Shown: positions 35,181-41,891 of the stretch, one piece after another
Numbering within the stretch: the first letter of the stretch is position 1
Layout: the number at the start of each line of letters is the position of its first letter
Assembly (NCBI RefSeq): GCF_013185915.1
Contig: NZ_JAAZUH010000001.1
Coordinates: forward strand, 1,488,001 to 1,552,000
Direction of reading: 5' to 3'
DNA from: Stenotrophomonas bentonitica
GTDB lineage: Bacteria; Pseudomonadota; Gammaproteobacteria; Xanthomonadales; Xanthomonadaceae
DNA: 64,000 nt
Made by a program: the position numbers and the translations under genes
The notes under the pieces: model-generated
The model's input: only the letters and a program-made list of their open reading frames with translations
Database searches by the model: none
Told to the model about the DNA's origin: nothing

Positions 35181-35858
35181 TCAGACTTCCGGGGCGGCGA
35201 TGCGGTATCCGATGCCATGGCGGGTCTGGATCAACGGAACCTCGAACGGCTTGTCCACCACGGCGCGCAGGCCATGGATATGCACGCGCAGCGAGTCGGA
35301 ATCGGGCAGCTCTTCGCCCCACACGCGGGTTTCCAGCTCCTGCCGGGTGACCACGGCCGGTGCGGCTTCCATCAGCGCCTGCAGGATCTTCAGGGCGGTG
35401 GGGTTGAGCTGCAGCAGCTTGCCCTGGCGGCGAACCTCCAGGGTGTCCAGGTTGTATTCCAGGTCACCGGTTTCCAGCACGCGGGTCTGCACGCCCTTGC
35501 CGCGTCGCGACAGGGCGTTCAGACGCACTTCCACTTCCTGCAGCGCGAACGGCTTGATCAGGTAGTCGTCGGCACCGGAGTCGAAACCGGCCAGCTTGTT
35601 GTCCAGCGAATCCCGTGCGGTCAGCATCAGCACCGGGGTCTGCTTGCGCGCTTCATTGCGAAGCTTGCGGCAGACTTCGATGCCGTCCATGCCCGGCAGA
35701 TTGAGATCCAGCACGATCGCGTCGAACTCGTGCACAACCGCCAGGTGCAGGCCGGTTACGCCGTCGGCCGCGAAGTCCACGGTATGGCCGCGGTCTTCGA
35801 GGTAGTCGCCCAGGTTGGCGGCGATGTCGCTGTTGTCTTCAATTACAAGAATTCGCAT
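35181..35858 (-). CDS. OmpR-family response regulator, ColR/VgrR-like
   Basis: Product of 225 aa; ATG (MRILVIEDNSD) behind AGAGGTCAC. The receiver has D51 (IVLDLNLPGMDG) and Lys in YLIKPFAL. The winged-helix domain has ELETRVWGEELPDSDSLRVH and IQTRHGIGYRI. It is the first gene of the regulator-kinase pair; the kinase starts right after or overlapping its stop. Confidence 0.9.
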   Translation of the reverse strand: MRILVIEDNSDIAANLGDYLEDRGHTVDFAADGVTGLHLAVVHEFDAIVLDLNLPGMDGIEVCRKLRNEARKQTPVLMLTARDSLDNKLAGFDSGADDYLIKPFALQEVEVRLNALSRRGKGVQTRVLETGDLEYNLDTLEVRRQGKLLQLNPTALKILQALMEAAPAVVTRQELETRVWGEELPDSDSLRVHIHGLRAVVDKPFEVPLIQTRHGIGYRIAAPEV

Positions 35859-35865
35859 GTGACCT

Positions 35866-36342
35866 CTAGAAGTCGGTGAGTTTGCCACCGCCGCGCTGGA
35901 CCTTACTCATGTCGCGCTCGGCACTGGCTTTGTCGCGTTCGCGCTGGGCAACGGTCCTGCACTGCGTCGTGGCGCGATTGGAACCGGTTGTCTTTTCGCG
36001 CGTACAGATCTGACGGCTATCTTCGCGCGCCTGCGTCAAAACCGTGTTCACAATTTGTTGGTCGTTGTACAGCTCGATCTTGGCTGCCTCGGAAATTCCG
36101 TTCTGGCTCGGATACTGGTCGAGCACGCCACGCATGCGCCCCAAGGCTTCGCGGACCCTGCTGCGGTCTTCCAGGCGCAGCTCGGAATAGGTCTTTCCGT
36201 CGTTCATTTCCATCTCGATGCGCTGCATCTGCTCGGCAAGCGGCTTGCCCGGAGCGAACACCTCGTCCTTGGCGGCAGCCTGCGCGGTACCGAGTGCCAG
36301 CAGGAGGACCGCGGTTCCGGCGGCCAGAATCATACGTTTCAT
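35866..36342 (-). CDS. periplasmic protein of unknown function
   Basis: Product of 158 aa from the ATG giving MKRMILAAGTAVLLLALG, with a clear signal peptide ending in AQAAAK. The mature part is polar and helical (KPLAEQMQRIEMEMNDGKTY, GRMRGVLDQYPSQ), with two Cys (QICTREK, TQCRTV) that may form a disulfide, and a basic/acidic C-terminus. It lies just upstream of the two-component genes (8-nt gap to the regulator), so it is probably co-transcribed with them and may work with the same stress response. Confidence 0.7.
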   Translation of the reverse strand: MKRMILAAGTAVLLLALGTAQAAAKDEVFAPGKPLAEQMQRIEMEMNDGKTYSELRLEDRSRVREALGRMRGVLDQYPSQNGISEAAKIELYNDQQIVNTVLTQAREDSRQICTREKTTGSNRATTQCRTVAQRERDKASAERDMSKVQRGGGKLTDF

Positions 36343-36429
36343 TGCAACCAATCCTTAGTTTTACTGAACGGAACCCCGAATGTATCCCCGCTGCCTTTAC
36401 CTCAGCAAGTGAGCCAAGGCAGGGATGGA

Positions 36430-36459
36430 AAAAGGCCCAGGCGGATCCCGCCTGGGCCT
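36430..36459 (-). terminator. intrinsic terminator of rimK
   Basis: On the minus strand GGCCCAGGC / GCCTGGGCC is followed by five T's, 117 nt after the rimK stop. Confidence 0.85.
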
Positions 36460-36575
36460 GAAGTCATTCCCGATTACCGTTATCTGCTGAGGAGGGCAGA
36501 GCTGCGGTCCGTTGAAGCCTACGCGGGGGGCGATTAAACCGGTGTTAAAACCGGCCACGCGCCCACAACTAATTT

Positions 36576-37481
36576 TCAATGCCTTGATTTTACTGGCTTT
36601 TTAATGGCAGCCACCTGCCCTGCCACGTGTTCGATGATGCGCCCGGCAAGGTCGTCCTGGTTGATGCCTTCGATGCCCTCAAGGCCCGGGGTGGAGTTCA
36701 CCTCCAGTACCAACGGGCCTCGGCTGGAGCGGATCAGGTCGACCCCGGCGACGCCCAGCCCCAGCGCCTTCGCCGAGCGCACGGCCACCTGCTGCTCGGC
36801 GCGGGTGGCCTTGGCTGCGCGGGCGCTGCCGCCGGCATGCAGATTCGAGCGGAAGTCGCCTTCCGGCGCCTGGCGCTGCATGGCCGCCACCACGTGGTCG
36901 CCCACCACCAGGCAGCGCAGGTCCGCGCCCTGGGCTTCGCCGATGAATTCCTGCATCAGGAAGTTGGCGTACAGCCCACGCAGGGCCTCGACGATGCCGC
37001 GCGAGGCGCTGGCCTTCTCGGTCAGGATCACCCCCCTGCCCTGGGTGCCCTCGTTGAGCTTCACCACGTGCGGCGGCGGGCCGAGCATGGACAGCAGGTC
37101 CACGGTGTCGTCGGGGTTGTCGCCGAACACGGTGACCGGCATGTCGATGCCCTTGGAGGCCAGGATCTGGTGCGCGCGCAGCTTGTCGCGGGCCCGCAGG
37201 ATGGCGTCGGAGGGATTAGGGGTGACCGCCCCCATCATCTCGAACTGGCGCAGCACGGCGGTGCCGTAGCGCGTGATGGAGGCGCCAATCCGCGGAATCA
37301 CCGCGTCCACCCCGGTGATGGGCCGCCCCTTGTAGTGGAGGGTGAAGCCGTTGGCGGCAATGCGCATGTAGCAGCGCAGCGGGTCCAGTACCCGCACGGT
37401 ATGCCCCCGCGACCGCGCCGCGTCCACCAACCGCCGCGTGGAGTACAGCTTGCTGTTGCGGGAAAGGATGGCCAGTTTCAT
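36576..37481 (-). CDS. rimK: ribosomal protein S6 glutamate ligase, RimK-type ATP-grasp enzyme
   Basis: Product of 301 aa from the ATG giving [20 protein letters not shown], the usual RimK start; the ORF to 37583 is longer but not homologous. ATP-grasp motifs include [36 protein letters not shown] and [16 protein letters not shown]. It adds glutamates to the C-terminus of ribosomal protein S6, and in pseudomonads modulates ribosome function during host adaptation. Confidence 0.93.
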   Translation of the reverse strand: MKLAILSRNSKLYSTRRLVDAARSRGHTVRVLDPLRCYMRIAANGFTLHYKGRPITGVDAVIPRIGASITRYGTAVLRQFEMMGAVTPNPSDAILRARDKLRAHQILASKGIDMPVTVFGDNPDDTVDLLSMLGPPPHVVKLNEGTQGRGVILTEKASASRGIVEALRGLYANFLMQEFIGEAQGADLRCLVVGDHVVAAMQRQAPEGDFRSNLHAGGSARAAKATRAEQQVAVRSAKALGLGVAGVDLIRSSRGPLVLEVNSTPGLEGIEGINQDDLAGRIIEHVAGQVAAIKKPVKSRH

Positions 37482-37558
37482 CGCAGCTTCGGGGGTGGGG
37501 AAAGACGCGAAGCATAGCGTGCGGCGTGGAAGATCGGATGAGGTCGGAAAATGGCCTT

Positions 37559-37720
37559 TCAGGCAGCCGCAGACGCCTTGCACCGGGCGAACGCCGCCGC
37601 AAGGTGACTGTCGATGTTGTCGAGCTCGCTGATGACCTCAACTGCCAGCGCAACCAGGTCTTCCCGGCTCTTCGGCTGGGCAAGGGCGTACAGATCAAAG
37701 TTCAGGTGGACGCTGTTCAT
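37559..37720 (-). CDS. small protein, unknown
   Basis: Product of 53 aa ([39 protein letters not shown]). The ATG follows GGAGAAG. Short acidic helical protein without span or signal. It follows the 120-aa gene at 37767 by 46 nt in the same direction, so they may form an operon. Confidence 0.55.
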   Translation of the reverse strand: MNSVHLNFDLYALAQPKSREDLVALAVEVISELDNIDSHLAAAFARCKASAAA

Positions 37721-37766
37721 CATCTTCTCCAGGGGTGCTCAAGGATTACGGGTGGGGTCATACCGC

Positions 37767-38129
37767 TCAGAACTTGGACTGGCTTCTCAGCTCAGACATG
37801 ATGTTCTCGAACTCCGCCTTGTTGCCTTGGTCCAACGCCAGGCTGAGGCTCTTCATTTTTAGAATGCACTGCTTCGAGTTGATGGCATTGCGCTGCTCGT
37901 CGAACTCCAACTTGCCACTCTCGAGGAACCTGGTAAGTGCAAAATCAATGAACGCCAGTCCAGTCAACACGTCAGCCAGCGTTGGATTCAAGTTCTCGTT
38001 GAACTGAAAAAAGCCAAACGCTTTGTGTGCATCGATCAACGTGTTGACCTGCCCGACAACCTGAGACCAGATTGTCCCGATCAAATCACTGAGATCGCTA
38101 GTGGCCGGCGCGCCTGATCCATCGCTCAT
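37767..38129 (-). CDS. small helical protein, unknown
   Basis: Product of 120 aa from the ATG giving MSDGSGAPATSDLSDLIG, preceded by GGAGAAGACTC. It is largely helical and cytoplasmic (TIWSQVVGQVNTLIDAHKAF, ADVLTGLAFIDFALTRFLES). No family is recognised. It lies next to the left end of the mobilizable element but outside its att site. The sequence beyond it (38130-38349) has no ORF I can support, only hairpins (CCCCCTTTA/TAAAGGGGG, GGTTTGC/GCAAACC). Confidence 0.55.
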   Translation of the reverse strand: MSDGSGAPATSDLSDLIGTIWSQVVGQVNTLIDAHKAFGFFQFNENLNPTLADVLTGLAFIDFALTRFLESGKLEFDEQRNAINSKQCILKMKSLSLALDQGNKAEFENIMSELRSQSKF

Positions 38130-38349
38130 GAGTCTTCTCCACACCATCGCGCACAGCGTGGCGGAGTACTGCAAGCGAATCGAGAGGGAAATCCGACAAA
38201 AGGAGTCGCAGCGAGGAGGACCCACCCGCACGTCTGAAAACACAGGGAAGAAAAGGTCCCAAACAGCCCCCTTTAGTAAAGGGGGCGCGCCGACAGGCGC
38301 GGGGTTGTGGAGGCATGGCCGCCACGCTCCATGGTTTGCCTTGCAAACC

Positions 38350-38368
38350 GTGGAGCGGGTGAAGGGAA
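38350..38368. other. attL of the mobilizable element
   Basis: GTGGAGCGGGTGAAGGGAA, identical to the last bases of tRNA-Gly (minus strand) at 50202-50220. It marks the displaced copy of the tRNA 3' end. Confidence 0.85.
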
Positions 38369-38430
38369 CAAGTCCCAAACCCGCCTAACCCATTGATTCT
38401 GCACAAAAGGAGCAGGTCGGCGGGCTAGAA

Positions 38431-38452
38431 AACGATACCTGAAACGATACCT
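38431..38452. repeat. integrase arm-type repeats, left end
   Basis: Two direct copies of AACGATACCT with a 12-nt period. The same pair with the same period occurs at 50102-50123. Such boxes are typical binding sites of the N-terminal domain of tyrosine integrases. Confidence 0.65.
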
Positions 38453-38501
38453 GCGCAGCCTAGCAGGGTCGTGGGTCGTCACTCAAGAACGGAGTGACGC
38501 C

Positions 38502-39083
38502 ATGAATCGTTTTGCCGTTGGGACCCTTCTCGCTGCCACCGTGTCGCTGCTCCCGTTCCACGCGTCAGCGGCCCCGCCCCAGCCCGTCGGGGAGTTCGTC
38601 AGCGAACCGGGGGAAGCCTTGAACGATTTCCTCCTCCGGATTGCCCCCGCACTGGACCAGCACACCCGCGAAAGCGGTCACGAAGTCTGCGGCATGGTGG
38701 CCCAGTCGGCAGGCAGCGAGCGGTTTGGCGTTCGCTTGGGGAGCACCAAAGGCGCGATGACCTGTTCAATGAGCCGGAGCAACGTGCCGGATGGGATGCA
38801 TGCCCTGAACGTCTCCATCCACTCCCACCCGCATACTCGCTCTGTCTTCCCCACCTCCGCAGACGTATCGTTCTACGCGGAGAATCCTATGGTTTCGGGC
38901 CGCATGGTGAAGCGGGGCAGGCCTGAAAAGGTAGGTGGGGCCTATTTCTCCGGAGGCGACTACGCCGCCGGCCCGGGTTACCTCGTTGCGGAGGGCCAGG
39001 TGCTTTACCAAGAAGGCAAGGGCACCGAGCGCAACCTGGGCAACTTCACCTTGACCCCGGGCCTACTGGCGCAGACCAACTAA
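38502..39083 (+). CDS. secreted JAMM/DUF4329-like metallopeptidase-type protein
   Basis: Product of 193 aa; ATG after AACGGAGTGACGCC. Signal peptide ends about residue 24 (PFHASA|APP). The mature part has a JAMM-type arrangement: E61 in GHEVCGMV, H107 and H109 in VSIHSHPHT, then S119 and D121 in FPTSADVSF. The spacer between the second His and Ser is 9 residues instead of the classic 7. DUF4329-type domains have this pattern and occur in secreted toxins. Zn binding and isopeptide or peptidoglycan peptide cleavage are possible; the substrate is unknown. It faces a terminator shared with the convergent pilin gene. Confidence 0.6.
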   Translation: MNRFAVGTLLAATVSLLPFHASAAPPQPVGEFVSEPGEALNDFLLRIAPALDQHTRESGHEVCGMVAQSAGSERFGVRLGSTKGAMTCSMSRSNVPDGMHALNVSIHSHPHTRSVFPTSADVSFYAENPMVSGRMVKRGRPEKVGGAYFSGGDYAAGPGYLVAEGQVLYQEGKGTERNLGNFTLTPGLLAQTN

Positions 39084-39099
39084 GCCGACCGCAATGCAA

Positions 39100-39127
39100 C
39101 AAAAAGCCCCGCATTTGCGGGGCTTTC
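39100..39127. terminator. bidirectional terminator between the JAMM-like and pilin genes
   Basis: AAAGCCCCGC / GCGGGGCTTT with four-base loop; A-rich before and T-rich after, so it works on both strands. Confidence 0.85.
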
Positions 39128-39138
39128 TGATGCCTAAA

Positions 39139-40734
39139 TCAAGGCAGGACGCGGTAGTAAAACGCAACGTTGCCGCGTATGACGGAGCCGCTGTCTGTAG
39201 ACGCGCTACCCCTGAACTCAAACTCCACGCGCTTGCCGTTGAAGTTCACCGTCTGATTGCTGGCGGTGAATGACGTTGGGCTGCCAGGACGCGCCGTGTT
39301 GCTGCTGCTACCCCCGCCTGCGACGGTAGCCGTTGCTCCGTTGTAGGTGATTTCCAAGCTACCGTTGCCGCGCACCGGCCCCCAGGAACTGGACCAATCC
39401 GAGCTTTGCCCGGCGAGATACGTCCAGTTGGCGGATTCGACCAACGTCAACCGGCCGACAGTCCCATAAGCGTTGGCCACGGACAGGTTCACGAAGCCGG
39501 AGGTGACTACCAGGCCCTGCGTGGCGCACGTGTTCGTTTCGCTGCGGCGGTTGCTAGTGAAAGCCCAGGCAGACCAGCCGCCAAACGTCGGCCCAGGTGC
39601 GACCGTCGTGCTCGCCGGGCAGTTGTAAGAGCGCTGCCGGGTGGCGACTTGCTCGGCCTCCCAGGTGTGCGCCCCGGTCTGTCCCGCAGGGCAGGCTTGC
39701 GACGCACCAACCCATTGGGTCGAACTGTCGGTTTCGGGCCCTGGGCAGGCCACACAACTGCTGCCGCTGTTCGCCCAGGGGCCAGGGGTGGCAGATGCCC
39801 AAGCTTCGGGACATGTCCACGTGCGCGACTGCTGGACCATGCCCCAGGTGCCGGCGGGACACGCCGCAACGTCTTGGTGGTCGGGGCCTGACGGCGTGCA
39901 GCGGCTCAGCGCTGGCGGATTGCTAGGAATCGTGGGCGGAATCCCCACCCCTGGACTAGGCACAACCGGGGCGGCCGGCGGCGCGCCAGGCACAACCGGC
40001 GGCACGGGCGCGGCAGAACCTGGGGCCACGGTGACCGGAGTGCCTGGGGTTGCGTCGCCCACATTGGGCGCACCCGTCACCGGGCCCGTGGGCGTGATCG
40101 GATTGGCCGGGTCGATAGACGGGGGCGCGGTCGGCAAGGTCGGCGGCAGCGAGGCCACCGCTGAACCACTCGCCAGCCCAGAGAAATAAACGAACCCGAC
40201 TCGGTCGCCACCATCCCGCTGGCAGGCAGTGGCGGCGGTTGCAGGGTCGTATTTGTTGTTCACATACACGCTTGCGCCGCTGACCCGCACATCCCAGACC
40301 CCGGCGTCCCCCGCCATCGCGGCTACGAGCCTCGCGCAAGCGTCTTTGGGCACCCCACGGGTTTCGACTAAGAACGAGTCGTTTCCGCGTTTCATCGTAT
40401 TGGGCAAGAACGACACGGAGCCACCCCAAGCATTGCGGAGGCTATCGCCCTGCCTCAGCCGCTTGGAGGCAAGCCCGTCGGTCTGGACCAGCGCAGTGGA
40501 CAGGCCGGAGTATCCGCCCACGACTCCTAGACTGCGCTCGATGGCGGTGGCTGTCTCCCCAAAATCTAGCTGCGTTTGCTTCACGTCTGCGGCCACGCTC
40601 GTAGGGCCAAACACCAGCCAGGCGGCGCCGGCTATAGCAGACGACACACCCAGGCCTAAAAGCACCTCGACCAGGGTAAAGCCGCGCGACGGGTTGCGGG
40701 CAAAGAAGCGGGGTTCAGGACGAACGATAGACAT
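39139..40734 (-). CDS. long type IV pilin-like adhesin (PilS-type N-terminus, proline linker, TSP1-like Cys/Trp repeats)
   Basis: Product of 531 aa. Prepilin leader with cleavage at NPSRG|FTLVEVLLG (G18, Glu at +5), then a conjugative-pilin PilS-like domain (QTQLDFGETATAIERSLG, LRQGDSLRNAWGGSVSF, GVPKDACARLVAAM). A proline/glycine linker of about 90 residues follows (PITPTGPVTGAPN..), then a Cys/Trp-rich segment with repeats like CPAGTWGMVQQSRTWTC and CPAGQTGAHTWEAEQVATR, and a final beta-rich domain. A type IVb pilus subunit with an adhesive tip, comparable to PilV-type proteins, is likely; host PilD may process it. It follows the ankyrin gene by 10 nt. Confidence 0.7.
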   Translation of the reverse strand: MSIVRPEPRFFARNPSRGFTLVEVLLGLGVSSAIAGAAWLVFGPTSVAADVKQTQLDFGETATAIERSLGVVGGYSGLSTALVQTDGLASKRLRQGDSLRNAWGGSVSFLPNTMKRGNDSFLVETRGVPKDACARLVAAMAGDAGVWDVRVSGASVYVNNKYDPATAATACQRDGGDRVGFVYFSGLASGSAVASLPPTLPTAPPSIDPANPITPTGPVTGAPNVGDATPGTPVTVAPGSAAPVPPVVPGAPPAAPVVPSPGVGIPPTIPSNPPALSRCTPSGPDHQDVAACPAGTWGMVQQSRTWTCPEAWASATPGPWANSGSSCVACPGPETDSSTQWVGASQACPAGQTGAHTWEAEQVATRQRSYNCPASTTVAPGPTFGGWSAWAFTSNRRSETNTCATQGLVVTSGFVNLSVANAYGTVGRLTLVESANWTYLAGQSSDWSSSWGPVRGNGSLEITYNGATATVAGGGSSSNTARPGSPTSFTASNQTVNFNGKRVEFEFRGSASTDSGSVIRGNVAFYYRVLP

Positions 40735-40744
40735 AGAGGGCTCT

Positions 40745-41167
40745 CTAGAATCGAGGACGACGAGGGGCGGGCGTGGGCAGCGCTTTGCCCTTCTGCCCCG
40801 AGCGCGCCGCGCGCCAGTCGGCGACCGACGGCAATCCAGCGCCGAGGGCGCGCGAACGGACGTGGGCGCGGAACAGCTGGCCCAGCAGCGGGGCGTAAGT
40901 GGTGGCGTAGTCCGTAGCAGATACGCCCTCCCCGTTGCTGATGCTGGGATTTGCGCCCGCGTCGAGGAGCAGGGTTGCCGTTCGCATAAGCGCACTGGTT
41001 TCGGTGTGGCCGAACGCGTTTACAACGGCGTGAAGCGGCGTGTTCCCCAAGCACCCGATACCGCTGACGTTCGGGTCGAGCCCGCTCGCCAGCAGTGCGG
41101 CGGTTTGGGCGGCGCGCCCATTAGCTGCCGCTTCGTGGAGCGGATTGGCTTCTGCATACGTGCTCAT
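40745..41167 (-). CDS. ankyrin-repeat protein
   Basis: Product of 140 aa. Ankyrin consensus pieces: ANPLHEAAANGRAAQTAALL then GNTPLHAVVNAFG and LLLDAGANPSISNGEGVSA. The C-terminal tail is basic. There is no signal peptide, so it is a cytoplasmic protein-binding module. The ATG overlaps the TraD-like stop by 4 nt and the pilin gene follows, so traD-like/ankyrin/pilin form one operon. Confidence 0.8.
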   Translation of the reverse strand: MSTYAEANPLHEAAANGRAAQTAALLASGLDPNVSGIGCLGNTPLHAVVNAFGHTETSALMRTATLLLDAGANPSISNGEGVSATDYATTYAPLLGQLFRAHVRSRALGAGLPSVADWRAARSGQKGKALPTPAPRRPRF

Positions 41168-41529
41168 GACCGGCTCGCCTCTCGGGCGGCCGCACGCTCT
41201 TCCAGGTGTCGAATGCCCTTCTCCCGAAGCGCTTCGCGCCTCTGCGGCTCACGTTCCAACTGGCTCGCTATGACCAGAAGCGCGCCGACAACTTCGGCGG
41301 GGTCCCAGTCGTCGGCTTCAGCTGCGATGACCAGGCCGCCCAGAACGATTTTTCGATGAGCGTCTTTTGAGCGGAACAACGCAGCGCGCTCTTTTGCTCT
41401 CTCCTTCGCCGCCTGCCGCGCTTTACGTTCCTTCTCCTGCTTCTCAGCAACCAGCAACTTGGCTTGCTCTCTCGCTGCGGTATCCAGAATCTTTCCTAAC
41501 TTTATTTTTTGTTGCTCAACACTCGCCAC
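41164..41529 (-). CDS. conjugal transfer TraD-like accessory protein
   Basis: Product of 121 aa from a GTG. A charged coiled-coil half (KQEKERKARQAAKERAKERA) is followed by the family signature HRKIVLGGLVIAAEADDWDP and VVGALLVIASQL. Small TraD-type proteins (not the coupling ATPase) accompany MobA/TraA relaxases on mobilizable plasmids and elements and probably bind near oriT. It is divergent from the relaxase gene. Confidence 0.7.
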   Translation of the reverse strand: MASVEQQKIKLGKILDTAAREQAKLLVAEKQEKERKARQAAKERAKERAALFRSKDAHRKIVLGGLVIAAEADDWDPAEVVGALLVIASQLEREPQRREALREKGIRHLEERAAAREASRS

Positions 41530-41778
41530 GACACGCCCTTAATGAGACTCGATAGACCATGCAATCACAAACTAGGCCGAAGGCAAGTGGGGGCACCGCC
41601 CACAACTGGCGCGAGCGGGCAGCGAGCGCCGCCTTTGCTCTTGGCTAAAAATTTGACAGTTTCGACGTGCATGGGAACCTGAAATCAAGGGCAAGCGAGC
41701 GAAGCGAGCGACCCGGGTTCTCATGCAGTTTTCGAAGGGTGCGCAGCGCCCAAAGAAAACAACAAGAGCGCACTTAGA

Positions 41779-41803
41779 GTAATCCCTTCGGGATTACGTG
41801 CGG
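41779..41803 (+). other. probable oriT/nic region
   Basis: In the 362-nt gene-free stretch between divergent traD-like and mobA genes, an inverted repeat GTAATCC-CTTCG-GGATTAC is followed at once by GTGCGGTCAGG. The layout, a hairpin next to a G/C-rich nic-like sequence beside a MOBQ relaxase, matches IncQ-type oriT. The rest of the stretch holds GCGAGCGAAGCGAGCGA-type short repeats. Confidence 0.45.
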
Positions 41804-41891
41804 TCAGGGTCTACGCCCCCGACACCCCGGCGCGCTCCGCACGCCAGCCCCCCATTGCTCGCCCCCCAGGGGGCAGCGCTCGGAGACTGGA

